A stretch of 64,000 nt of DNA from Congeria kusceri (taxonomy: Eukaryota; Mollusca; Bivalvia; Myida; Dreissenidae), in the NCBI GenBank assembly GCA_027627225.1, contig JAPFQT010000084.1, positions 722,501 to 786,500 of the forward strand. The letters are read 5' to 3'. Shown here in pieces: positions 22,049 to 32,375 of this stretch; positions within the stretch are counted from its first letter, which is position 1; each line of letters starts with the position of its first letter. The translations under genes and the position numbers were made by a program. The notes below the pieces were generated by a model. The model made no database searches, was not told the origin of the DNA, and saw only the letters and a list, made by a program, of their open reading frames with translations.

Positions 22049-24552
22049 AAATAGATTAACGGATATTAATAACATTGATATTACAAGCCGACCATCAGTG
22101 AATAACCTTTTAAATGAATTTACGTCGATAAATATTACGGAATGTTGCGGATCCTTTGTTTTCCAAGCAAGTGAAGTGTAACTATAATGCTAATAACGAG
22201 AGACGCCGTCCGCATGACGCTGACTGGTTTGATCTCGATTGTATTTACGCCCAAAATCGATATTTACAAGCACTAGGTGTTTTTAACAAATGTCACTCTG
22301 TACATAACCGTGAATGTCTTTGTCAATTAAAAAAGGAATATAAGAATTTATTAAACAAGAAAAAGCGCATTTTTAACAATAAAAACTTAAACGACATAGA
22401 AAAGTTAAAACACTGTAAACCGAAAGAGTTCTGGAAATATTTTAAAAAGAAAAAATCAACACGAAACAACGTGATTACATTAGAAAGCTTCTATCAATAT
22501 TTTTTGTCCCTTAGTAACGATATCTCACACTGTTCGAATCAAGAAGCGGAGCAGTTTTGTAATAATCATGATTTTGATGCCCCGAATGGTACGTTTCCGG
22601 AATTGGATAGCGAAATCACGATTCATGAAATCTTGAACGCGGTTAAATCTTTAAAGTGCGGAAAATCTTCTGGCAGTGATTACTTATTAAATGAATATTT
22701 TATTGAAAGTATCGATATAATTTCATCCCACGTTTGCGATATATTCAATGCGATATTGAACTCTGGCTATTTTCCAGATAAATGGACCGAGGGAGTTATT
22801 GTTCCTGTCCACAAAAAAGGTGACTTAAATACTGTTAATAATTATAGGGGTATAACGTTGCTCAGTTGTTTATCGAAATTGTTTACTACAGTCATAAATA
22901 AACGTGTCGAAAGTTTTTGTAACAACAACAGTAAAATTTCGGACGCGCAATTCGGATTTCGCAAAGGGTGCAGCACTGTTGATACTATTTTTGTATTAAT
23001 GTCTTTAGTCCAGAAATATTTAAATGATAACAAACGTCTATATGTTGTATACGTGGACATGTTTAAATGTTTTGATTCTATATATAGGAATGCGCTATGG
23101 TTAAAGCTTTACGAGACCGGAATCCAAGGTAAATTATTAAGAGTTATACGGGATATGTACCAGAAAGTTAAATCTTGTGTTAAAGTATGTAATAGCTACA
23201 CTGATTTTTTCGAATGCGCCGTTGGTTTGAGGCAAGGGGAGGTTATTTCCCCTCTACTTTTCTCTTTATTTGTTGAAGATGTTGAGTTATATTTGCAAAA
23301 TAATGTTGATTCGGGATTGCTTCTTGATGACATTGTTATTATTCTTTTGTTGTTTGCTGACGATATGGCCATTTTTGCCAAAACACCACTTGAGTTACAA
23401 GAGAATTTGATGTGTTTAAAAACTTACTGTGATAAATGGGGTCTTAAAGTTAATACTGATAAAACAAAAATAATGGTTTTTCGTAAGCGAGGTAAACTAT
23501 TACCAAACGAACATTGGGTATATGATGACAAACCTATCGAAGTGGTAAATGATTTTAACTACCTAGGTACTGTGTTCAATTATACGGGTAACTTCAGTCT
23601 TAACCAGGAATACCTGGCCGAAAAAGCTATAAAGGCATTACATGTTTTACTTAATAATTGTAAACGTTATCAATTGAAACCCAAGTTTTTATGTCAATTA
23701 TTTGATGCTTTTGTTGGGTCGATTTTAGGATATGCTTCAGAGGTATGGGGGAATTCAAAGTCGAAAGAGATAGAACGAATTCATCTTAAATTTTGTAAAC
23801 AAATTCTTCAAATTAAAACAAATACATCTTCTGTTGGTGTTTATGGCGAATTGGGCCGTTACCCTTTGTATATTTCAAGATATGTTAAAATTATAAAATA
23901 TTGGTGTAAATTATTACACACTAATAATATTATATTGAAAACAGTATACCACCAAGCCCTTCTAGATTGTGAGAAAGGGTTACCAAATTGGGTTTCCAAT
24001 GTAAAAAAATTGTTAAATGATCACGGTTTTTCATATGTTTTTGACAATTGTGCAAATGTTGATGTTACTTCGTTTCTTCCGATGTTTAAACAGCGTGTTA
24101 TTGAAGTATTTATACAACAATGGTCAGTGGGGATAGAAAGAAATGCCGCACTCGAAAACTATAAACATATTAAACACAGATTTGAATATGAAACTTATCT
24201 TGATACCTTACCACATAATCTAAGATGCTTCTTCACGAGGCTTAGATTGTCAGAACATCCCCTCCGAATTCAAACAGGCCGGTATAGTAGGAATAGAATT
24301 GACAGAAATCAACGTTTTTGCTTATTATGCAATAAAAATGATATTGAAGACGAATACCATTTTATGTGTATATGCCCTTTATTTGAAGATTTAAGAAAGA
24401 AATTTTTATCCCGTTATTATTTTAAGAAACCTTCAATGTTTAAATTCCTTGAATTAATCAATACGCAAAATAAAACTGTATTGTTTAATGTTGCTAGATT
24501 TTTAAAGCAGGCGTTGGCTCTTAGAAATTCCACGCTATTAGCTATTCATTGA
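22049..24552 (+). pseudogene. LINE-2 reverse transcriptase part of ORF2
   Basis: The second half of ORF2 has all RT motifs: 'HKKGDLNTVNNYRGITLLS', 'DAQFGFRKGCSTVDTIF', 'VVYVDMFKCFDSIY' (motif A), 'GLRQGEVISPLLFSLFVED' (motif B) and 'FADDMAIFAKT' (motif C). The thumb and a C-terminal zinc-knuckle-like 'CLLCNKNDIEDEYHFMCIC' follow. The frame is uninterrupted for about 800 codons from near 22140 to TGA at 24550-24552. A one-base shift lies between 22053 and 22140, just before 'NVADPLFSK', judging from LINE-3. With the nested insertion and missing 5' end the copy is dead, although the RT frame itself is clean, which suggests a fairly recent insertion. Confidence 0.9.
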
Positions 24553-24738
24553 TTTTGTTCACCCTCTTTTTCCTTTCTTTTTTTCTTATTTTCTCAAAAG
24601 ACTGTATTGAATGGTACCTACTTTCTAAGCCTTTTAACTTATTATGTGACATATAATTGTTTATTTGTACTGAATTTTATTTGACGATGTACTTTTGTGC
24701 AAGTCACCAATAAAATTTCTGTTCTGTTCTGTTCTGTT

Positions 24739-25290
24739 CTGTTAATATATGTACCATGAATAAACCGATAAGATACCGCCCCATGTATCCACCAGTGATA
24801 CATGAATAAGCTAAATACTAGTAATTTACGTAAACATAATTGATACATGAATTTAACAAATTAACATTGTCAGTAAGAAAATAATAGCGGGAATGAATGA
24901 AAATTATAATATATATCAGACAAGTGTACATTGTTATGTTAAATAATATACTATATGTATCATTAGTATTGCACATAGTGTATTCATGCTACGCAAATGA
25001 AGTTAAAGTAACATGAATAACGTTTCGACGTATTACGAGACTTCTTTCACCACATTTTACTGATAGAAAGATTTTTAACATTTTTATAGATAGAATGAGA
25101 AGCTGCATGATAGAAAGGTGCAATTATATAAACACAACCACAATTCATATATAAATTAACATACGCAGTATGTTTATAAATTCTCCATTTATTGAAATTC
25201 TCGGGTTTAGGATTCTCCGGACGCTAATTGATGCGTGTGTATTAACACAACTTTACCGCGCGCTATTTTTAGAAAGATTCTTCTGCTGGA
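24739..25290. other. No gene recognised
   Basis: AT-rich spacer between LINE-2 and a foldback element. The antisense frame at 24642-24848 overlaps the TTCTG tail and is not a gene. Confidence 0.5.
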
Positions 25291-25294
25291 GTTG

Positions 25295-25507
25295 TACGAA
25301 TTCACGGGACGACAGTCACTTACAGCGTACAATGATATTATTACACAATGATAAAATAATAGGAAATATAAGCTCAATCAAATTTGCTAATAATTTTTTG
25401 CTTATTTATGAGAAAAATACCAGAAATTTACCAATTTATATTTTGTGCTTGCGAGCTCAACAGGCCACATGGTACGTTGTGACAGACTGTCGTCCCCGTG
25501 AATTGTA
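25295..25507. mobile_element. Small inverted-repeat (foldback/MITE-like) element
   Basis: The left arm is 'tacgaattcacgggacgaca' (from 25295) and the right arm is the complement of 'tacaattcacggggacgaca' (to 25507). They pair over about 22 bases with two single-base indels, enclosing about 165 bp. No target duplication could be fixed. The 112-codon frame that spans it is not credible as a protein, because it includes both arms. Confidence 0.5.
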
Positions 25508-25907
25508 GCATTGTAATTGCTATTTATAGAGCTCGCCGATTATGTAGGCTAAACAATATAGTTATTTCATTATGTGAATGAATATAACATTCTGATCATG
25601 ACTTACAATGAGCAAAACTGTTCATAATTATGTTTGTTTCTAGAGTGTATGTCGAAGATATGTTTATAACTTTATTTTAACCGCTTATCTAAACGATTAT
25701 GTAAATTTTAATCCCGAAAAGTATGCAACAGTTATTGGTATATGTTAAACGATTGTTTTAAGTTTGCATTCCCTAAAATTAGAAAATTTGCCCGATTCTA
25801 TTGGCATTCAATTTTCCCGCTGCATAATTATCACAAGAAATCTAGGTCAAAAGTGATCTTAGACAGCTACGCCAAAAAAATAAGGAAGTTACGGCAAATA
25901 ATATTTA

Positions 25908-25939
<32 letters not shown>

Positions 25940-26315
25940 TTTATTTAGACTTATACATATGTACATCGTCTTAAATACATACAAATTTGAAATAAAGTTA
26001 TGTCACGTATCAATATATTACAATGAATACAATTTAATTATACAAAAACCAAATTTGCGAAAAAATTCTAATTTTCATGGCACATATAAATTTTAAATAA
26101 AGTACTGTCACTTGTCAATATGTTACAATGAAAACAATTTAATTATACAATAACCAATGTTACGAAAAAAAATAAAAAATAAAAAAGTACAATTTTAAAG
26201 GCAGTAAAGATAGACAAAATATTTTTGCGGAAAATAAAATAACAACAAAATAATTATTAAAATAAATATAGCTATGGTTTAAAAGTTAGAAAAAGTATAT
26301 TACATTGCATTATTG

Positions 26316-29300
26316 TTAATAATTTACTGTGGTATTTATAATAGTATTTCGTATAGTTAAAGCTTCTTTTACATATTTACGTAAATTAACAATCTCAGAA
26401 TTACACGTTGATGTCAATAAAATGTGGAACTTAACAGCAGATGGCCTGATATAGTAAAAACATTTAATATATTTTTCTCGGGGTGTACGATAACAAGGAC
26501 ATATACAAGTGAAATGGAATTCATCCTCTGTATCTATTTGGTTACAACATAGGCAATAACGTTCGTTACGAGGGATATTGTTACGGGAGTATCTGCCTGT
26601 CTGAATTCTCAATGGATGGGCAGACGCTCGTAATCTTACAAAGTAAAAACGTAGGCTCTTGGGTAATAAATCTAAGTAGTCTTCATATTCGAGAGATGTT
26701 TTGAACATTCTATACATGTCTAAAACAGAACTATTATTCATATTACCAAACCATTCTTGTTTAAATGTGTCAATAACTCTACATTTGAATTCACATACAA
26801 AAGCATGAGTGTTAGAAACATTGGGATTTTCAAATACATAGGAATATCCGTATTGATTTAACAATTTTTTAACATCCGCAACCCAATTGTTGTATCCTTT
26901 GTTGCAATCATCCACTGCTTGTTTATACACAGTTTGTATAATAATATTTTTACTGTTAATAATTTTAAACCAATACTTAACAATTCGTGCATATCTATTT
27001 ACATATAACGGGTATCTACCTAACTCTCCATATACCGTAGCATTACATGTGTTTATTTTTACATTTAACAAACTTTTGCAAAATTTTAAATGGATGCGTT
27101 CGATCTCTTTAGATTTATTAAATCCCCATATTTCAGAGGCATAACATAAAATGGAGCCAACAAAAGAATCAAACAATTGACAAAATAATTTAGGCTTAAG
27201 ATCATATTGCTTACATTTGTAGAGTAAAGTATTGGTAGCCTTAAGGGCTTTTCCAGCCAAATGCTCTTGGTTTAATGGAAAGCTACCAGTGTAATTAATT
27301 ACAGTGCCGAGATAGTTGAAATTATCGACGACTTCTATTTTTTGACCATTGTAAGTCCATTTCTCATCTTGGCGAATTTTACCCCTTTTGCGAAAGACCA
27401 TTATTTTGGTTTTTGACGTTTTCACATTAAGTCCCCAACAATTACAGTATATGTAAAGTTTATCTAATTGGGATTGTACTTCTTCTGGTGTTTTACCTAA
27501 AATGGCCATGTCGTCTGCAAATTGCAACAAAATTAAAATTAGGTCATCTATATTTAAGCCAGATAGTGTGTCATCTTGTAGAAACAGTTCTAAATCTTCT
27601 ACAAACAGTGAAAAAAGAATCGGAGACATTACCTCCCCTTGTCTTATACCAACAGCATAGCTAAAATATTCAGAGTATGTTGTACAAGATTTGACATATG
27701 ATTTTGCATTCTCATACATATTCTTAATTATTCGTAGTAATTTACCTTGTATTCCAGATTTATACATTTTTAACCATAGTGCACTGCGATATATACTATC
27801 AAAACATTTAAGCATATCCACGTACACAACATACAAGCGTTTGTTTCCTATTAAAAAAGGCTGCACAACAGACATCAAAATATAAATGGTATCAACAGTC
27901 GAACATCCTTTTCTGAATCCGAATTGTGCGTCCGAAATTTTACCATTATTTTCACAAAATGATTCAATACGTTTATTTAAAATGGTTGTAAATAATTTGG
28001 AGAAACAGCTTACAAGCGTTATTCCTCTGTAATTATTAACATCAACAACAGAACCTTTTTTATGAAGAGGAATGATAATCCCTTTTGTCCATTGATCTGG
28101 AAAATAGCCAGAAGTTAAAATACTATTAAACACATCACACAAATGATTAGATAAAATATCAATACATTCAATGAAATATTCATTTAAAATACAATCAATA
28201 CCTGCCGCTTTGTCACGTTTTAAGTGTTTAACTGCATTCATGACCTCATTTACTGTTATCGGTTGATCTAGTTCCGGAAAAGTACAATTTTCACCATTAA
28301 AGTCGTTATTTAGACAAAAATCTACTGCCTCAGCATTTTTACTATCTGACGTTTTATTACTCAAATTTTCAAAATAGTCTTTTAATGCGTTTATTGAAAT
28401 GTTATTGCAATTTATTTTATTTTTTGATTTGAAATATTTCCAAAATTCTTTCGGCTTTTTATTTTTTAAATTTTCAATTTCTGTCATCTTGCGTTTATAT
28501 GCGTTCTTTTTCTTTTTGTTTGTTAACTCTTTATACAGCCTTTTCTTTTCACACAGCTCTATTCTATTGTGATCAGACTTATTCAGATTAAAAAATCTTA
28601 AAGCGTCATGGTATTGATTTCGTGCGGTCAAACACTCATTATCGAACCAATCGGCGTGGTTGTATAAACTGTCAGTATTAAATGTGGGTTTATTACTGTA
28701 AGTACATGATTTTGTAAACAACGGATCCGCAACATTGCGAATTGTAGTTGTAAAATTTTCTAGAACCTGGTTAATTGACATTCTACTCGAACAATCTATA
28801 CTATCGACAATATCATTAAAAATAGGCAATTTTGAAATAATTCCTGAACGAAATTCATCTCGAAATGAACTATTCCATTTATATTTAACATCCGTGAATG
28901 TCTCATAACTGGGTGAACAATTGTTACAATATAATGAAAAATGCAACGGAGCATGGTCACTCCATTCATTAAAATCACCAACAGTAAAGTTTGCTAACAA
29001 TTGAAAATTGCTTTCATTGGTCAACAGGTAATCAATTACAGAGGTACCGTTATCTGAAACAAATGTATGTTTACAACTATCGCCTATTCTACCGTTGATA
29101 ATACGGAAAGAAGTTGACTTACATAAATCAAGCAGTTTAATCCCGTAGCTATTATGTACTTTGTCTACTGAGGCCCTGATAAGGGAATGATCTGGTGTGT
29201 AGTCTATATTATCATAGATTGTGTTAAATGAACACTAAAGTCACATTTATTACTGGTTCGACTATTCAGATCCCCTGTGATAAAAACACTGCCAAATTCA

Positions 29301-29743
29301 GAAAAATATGTAATGTCATTTTCTAAAATATCAAAAAGGTCTACATTAACAGTGTTATACACGGGTGAATCTTCTCCCCAAATATAGCTTCCACATAAAT
29401 ATATATCACTTGCAGTATTAAAAAAATCTCGCTTAAGTTTTAACCAAATAATAGTGTCGTAATGATTTCTTATAATTTCGATGCCATCTTTTATCTGATC
29501 TTTAATATAAATAACAATACCACCACTACTTCTTCTGGCGTTCCTATGTTGAAATTTTCTAAAGAAATGTAAAGTTTGATAACCGTTTAAATTAATATTA
29601 CTAGATAATTTTGTCCACGATTCAATCAAGAAACAAATATCAGCTGAACTTAAAATATTTACAAACTCTGCACTAGACTTTTTACAATCAGTCAATCCAT
29701 GAACATTCCACGATAATATGGATATCTCACCGCCATCGTGCCC
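26316..29743 (-). pseudogene. LINE-3 ORF2: endonuclease-reverse transcriptase, one frameshift
   Basis: The frame opens at the codon after the ORF1 stop. The first conserved strand is 'ISILSWNVHGL' (catalytic Asn), followed by 'FLIESWT' (catalytic Glu), 'FITGDLNSRTSNK', 'GTSVIDYLLT' and 'WSDHAPLHF' (Ser-Asp-His). RT motifs are 'NNYRGITLVSC', 'DAQFGFRKGCSTVDTIY', 'VVYVDMLKCFDSIY' (A), 'GIRQGEVMSPILFSLFVED' (B) and 'FADDMAILGKT' (C). A C-terminal 'CLCCNQIDTEDEFHFTCIC' zinc-knuckle-like segment ends the protein. A single-base shift near 29215-29230 splits the endonuclease between 'KCDFSVH' and 'DNIDYTPDHS'. Otherwise roughly 1,140 codons are intact. There is no ATG between the TAG and the first catalytic strand. 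Confidence 0.92.
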
Positions 29744-30688
29744 CTACGCTCTGACCGCGGTTCCATCGACGTAAAGGGTGTCGTAGGCAAGGTATGCTCG
29801 CTTACCCAGCCGCCTCGCCTCTTTCATCTTTGGTACCAGTTTACGTCGCTTTTCGATGACATCTTGTGGGAATTGCTCGAAAACACGGTGTACAGACCCA
29901 TCTAGTTCCTTCCAGCGCTTGCGGACCATTTCCCTATCTTTGAAGAATGTGAATTTGGCCACGATATTACGCACTTTGCCAGACATTGGTGATCCCGGTG
30001 AACGATGTACCCTCTCAAACTTAACTGAGTCAGCAACATCACTGGCGATCTTGAAGGCGTCTTGGAGATGCTGGCGGAGCTTCCGCTCCGTCGTTTCTGA
30101 TGGTTCGTTTCCAGTCGAGTTGTCCTCGGCTACCCCGGTGAATATTAGGTTATTTCGCATGGACTGCGACTGCAAATAGGACACGTTGTCACGCAGGGTA
30201 TCCCTCTCTTTCTCCAGCTCCTGCATCCGTTCTGACAGCTGCGCCGCATGGATGTCCGTACCATCAAACGTGTCTTCGAGGCGCGTGACGCGATCGTCAA
30301 CCTTCTGTACCCGGTCATCCAGAGCCACCCAGAGCTTATTAATGTCCTTTTCTAAGTTGCCCATCCGTCTTGAAATTGAATCTATAGTTTCCATTGACTT
30401 CTCCACACTTTCCAGGCGATCACTAACATTTTTCAATAGGGTCATTATATCCCGAATTGTAGGCTCAGCACTACTTTCAGCCATTACAGAGTTTTCACTT
30501 AGATTTCCAAAAACACTATAATCTAAAGCATCTTCTCCATATAGAACAGAATTTGTCCAGTTCAAAACTTCACTTACCGAAAGATTAGTATCCCCGGACG
30601 GGCCTCTTTGTTTATGCTCTTTCCGGCTATTTGTTTCATTGTCACTACTATTTCTTTCTTTTCTCTTTTTATCTCTCGTTTTAGTCAT
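29744..30688 (-). CDS. LINE-3 ORF1: coiled-coil RNA-binding protein
   Basis: This 314-residue protein is the probable RNA chaperone of the element's ribonucleoprotein. It starts at ATG 30688 with a Lys/Arg/Glu-rich N terminus ('KTRDKKRKERN'). A long heptad-rich coiled coil covers roughly residues 75-185 ('DRVQKVDDRVTRLED' is typical). An RRM-like region begins at 'RNNLIFTGVAE' (about residue 193), and a basic C-terminal domain ends '..AYDTLYVDGTAVRA'. This order matches the LINE-1 ORF1p fold (Transposase_22 type). It ends at TAG 29744-29746; ORF2 follows in the same frame with no gap. The last two thirds are GC-rich compared with ORF2. Confidence 0.88.
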   Translation of the reverse strand: MTKTRDKKRKERNSSDNETNSRKEHKQRGPSGDTNLSVSEVLNWTNSVLYGEDALDYSVFGNLSENSVMAESSAEPTIRDIMTLLKNVSDRLESVEKSMETIDSISRRMGNLEKDINKLWVALDDRVQKVDDRVTRLEDTFDGTDIHAAQLSERMQELEKERDTLRDNVSYLQSQSMRNNLIFTGVAEDNSTGNEPSETTERKLRQHLQDAFKIASDVADSVKFERVHRSPGSPMSGKVRNIVAKFTFFKDREMVRKRWKELDGSVHRVFEQFPQDVIEKRRKLVPKMKEARRLGKRAYLAYDTLYVDGTAVRA

Positions 30689-30830
30689 TGTGTAGTATCA
30701 CATTTTGATAGCACACACATCCACACATAAATTCCAGGTTAAATCTTCGCTAAAAAGGTTTTATCAATAAATATTCCAAATTTTATTCTCACTGCAAAAT
30801 GTTTCGACCCTTCGCGCCAATGATCACGTG

Positions 30831-30913
30831 ACCCTAACGCTCGCTATCAAATCAATGTAAATTTTACGTGAGAAGTATCGATTTTTGCGCCGAATTGAGA
30901 AGCGAGATTGTTG
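30831..30913. other. Junction between LINE-3 and the miniature LTR element
   Basis: Short unique sequence ending in GTTG (30910-30913), the left copy of the target duplication of the next element. Confidence 0.5.
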
Positions 30914-31060
30914 TGTAACCCAGCTGAAAAAATCCCAAGCCACAATGAGAATCGAACCCGGGACCTCCCGGTTCCTAGGCAAACGCTCTACCGCGTCGCT
31001 ATAAAAGCTAGCTCGTATAGCAAGGCAGTATAAGTGTCCCTTATACATCACCCTACTACA
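30914..31060 (-). repeat. 3' LTR of the miniature element
   Basis: 147 bp, identical to the 5' LTR except at two positions (a 'gag' / 'ggg' difference and a 'cacc' / 'catc' difference), about 98.6% identity. Such similarity implies recent insertion. It carries the same tRNA-like A and B boxes as the 5' LTR. Confidence 0.92.
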
Positions 31061-31072
31061 TACTCTCCCTCC
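31061..31072 (-). promoter_or_regulatory. Polypurine tract
   Basis: GGAGGGAGAGTA on the minus strand, ending exactly at the first base of the 3' LTR. In LTR retroelements this purine run primes second-strand DNA synthesis. Confidence 0.8.
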
Positions 31073-31148
31073 ATGTATGAAATTCTTCCACGAATTTCCT
31101 TCTGCCTTGACATCTCTGGGATGTCGTACAGACCACAATGGGTTATTT

Positions 31149-31161
31149 ACGTTGGGCGCCA
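31149..31161 (-). promoter_or_regulatory. Primer-binding site, lysine-tRNA type
   Basis: TGGCGCCCAACGT on the minus strand, one base downstream of the 5' LTR. Thirteen bases are complementary to the 3' end of tRNA-Lys including its CCA, as in many Gypsy-group elements. It is in the position required to prime first-strand synthesis. Confidence 0.85.
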
Positions 31162-31162
31162 A

Positions 31163-31309
31163 TGTAACCCAGCTGAAAAAATCCCAAGCCACAATGGGAA
31201 TCGAACCCGGGACCTCCCGGTTCCTAGGCAAACGCTCTACCGCGTCGCTATAAAAGCTAGCTCGTATAGCAAGGCAGTATAAGTGTCCCTTATACATCAT
31301 CCTACTACA
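31163..31309 (-). repeat. 5' LTR with tRNA-like internal promoter
   Basis: On the minus strand it has an A-box-like TAGCGACGCGGTAGAGCG (complement of 31233-31250). The perfect B-box GGTTCGATTCC (complement of 31197-31207) lies about 26 bases further on. The block between resembles a tRNA anticodon arm but does not pair well. The GCCT.GG.ACCGGGAGGTCC section is almost the same as in the SINE at 39274. RNA polymerase III transcription of the element is therefore plausible. Confidence 0.88.
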
Positions 31310-31418
31310 GTTGCACATCATGGCCTGTGACCTGTGATGTTCTTGTTATTGTTTAACGTAGATTCACGTTTACGCCTATGCTACAATTACTCGTTCAATT
31401 CGTAAGCTATTATATTTA

Positions 31419-31646
31419 AGAAATAATTTTTGATTTGTCGTTTGTTATCGACCAATAAGCAACAATTTGGAATTTTGATGCGTAGGAATTAAAGCCACTC
31501 ATAGCCCGCATCATAACGACAAAGAGTTGTTTTTTGCAATTGTAATGAGAACTACATTTTACTATGCTGCACTCAGAATCGAGACTTCTTTTTGCGTTGT
31601 TTATTGGGAAGATAACAATGATAATTTTGTTCCTTGTCTAAAGATA
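31419..31646 (-). repeat. Foldback element, copy G (degenerate)
   Basis: Shortened module 2 ('aagaaataatttttgatt', 'gatgcgtaggaattaa', 'cgcatcataacgac') is fused to module 1 ('tgcaattgtaatgagaac', 'tactatgctgcactcagaat', 'gataattttgtt'). The inner arms of module 2 and the outer arm of module 1 are largely lost. Confidence 0.75.
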
Positions 31647-32375
31647 GCACAGAAGTCAAGGATTGACATACTTTGTACAATCGCACCTGTTTTAATGGTG
31701 CAGTTTAAGAAATAATTTTCGATTAACAACATTTTGTTTTATAGTTGTGAATTTATACAAAACTTTCACAAAAATACTCTATGAATATGACCACCCTTTC
31801 AATGCTGCTATGTACAATGACCGCCATGATTTCAACGCACATCATTGCCTTATTCGACGAGCACGCGTTTTGCCGTATTTGACGAGCACGCGTTTTGCCT
31901 TATTCGACGAGCACACGTTTTTGCCTTCATCGACGGACACATTGTTGCCTTTATTGACGGCCACGGTTTCATACTTTACAGGCTAACTCATTTTTAGTAT
32001 ATGCTACTTTAACTGCATGTAATTAAAGGGACTTGTTCACAGATTTTCGCATTGTTTGAAGTATGCAATTAAATGTCTTAACTTGACAGATTTAAGTTAT
32101 GTAAAATGCAATAGCAATTATGTAAGACACAGACAGTAGAATATAATTTACAATGTCCAAAAATACACTGTCATTTTAAGATAAAAATATTGTTTACACA
32201 AACATATTGTAGATCCTAAACCACAATTGTGTTTTGAAACAAAACACAATACACAATACATAAATTTGACAAATAATACATTACACAATACATAAGTTTA
32301 AATATAAATACACAAGATCATTTTAAGATAACCATATTTGTTATTATACAAATGTCTGATACATGTAAAAGTAAG
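31647..32375. other. No gene recognised; includes the 3' side of the NHL gene
   Basis: A short tandem 'ttcgacgagcacgcgttttgcc' in diverged form (three to four units, 31853-31965) is the only structure seen in the left half. The right half should include the 3' untranslated region of the minus-strand gene ending at 32376. No canonical AATAAA on the coding strand could be chosen with confidence. Confidence 0.5.

Larger units (their letters stand above)
19672..24738 (+). mobile_element. LINE-2: 5'-truncated retrotransposon split by a nested LINE
   Basis: A plus-strand element whose 5' end lies within the endonuclease domain (about 19672). Its 3' end is AATAAA (24709-24714) plus about four TTCTG repeats (24717-24738). 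It is interrupted at 20331-22048 by a minus-strand LINE fragment. The two halves resume at the same residue when compared with LINE-3. The encoded protein is closely similar to LINE-3, so the two belong to one family or to sister families. Confidence 0.85.
25909..30830 (-). mobile_element. LINE-3: nearly complete non-LTR retrotransposon
   Basis: The minus-strand element contains, in order, a short 5' untranslated region (30689 to about 30830; the 5' boundary is uncertain), ORF1, an in-frame TAG, ORF2, and a 3' untranslated region (25946-26315). It ends with AATAAA (complement of 25940-25945) followed by about seven TCTG repeats (25909-25938). The APE-type endonuclease, the RT type and the short-repeat 3' tail point to the CR1/Jockey group. 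One frameshift in ORF2 is the only clear lesion. ORF1 and ORF2 differ sharply in base composition. Confidence 0.85.
30914..31309 (-). mobile_element. Miniature LTR retrotransposon (TRIM/SMART type), 396 bp
   Basis: Two 147-bp direct repeats enclose a 102-bp interior. Both repeats begin TGTA and end TACA. On the minus strand the interior starts, one base after the 5' LTR, with TGGCGCCCAACGT, complementary to the 3' end of lysine tRNA and a common primer-binding site of LTR retroelements. It ends in GGAGGGAGAGTA, a polypurine tract, directly before the 3' LTR. A 4-bp direct repeat GTTG flanks the element (30910-30913 and 31310-31313). There is no coding capacity, so reverse transcriptase and integrase would be supplied in trans. 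The 165-codon minus-strand frame across it is a by-product. Confidence 0.92.

Noticed and set aside
29856..30521. Plus-strand open frames of 107 and 111 codons
   Set aside because: They are antisense to LINE-3 ORF1, whose GC-rich codons leave few stops on the other strand.
30824..31321. 165-codon minus-strand open frame with an internal duplication
   Set aside because: It runs through both LTRs and the interior of the miniature LTR element. The duplication in the protein is simply the two LTRs.
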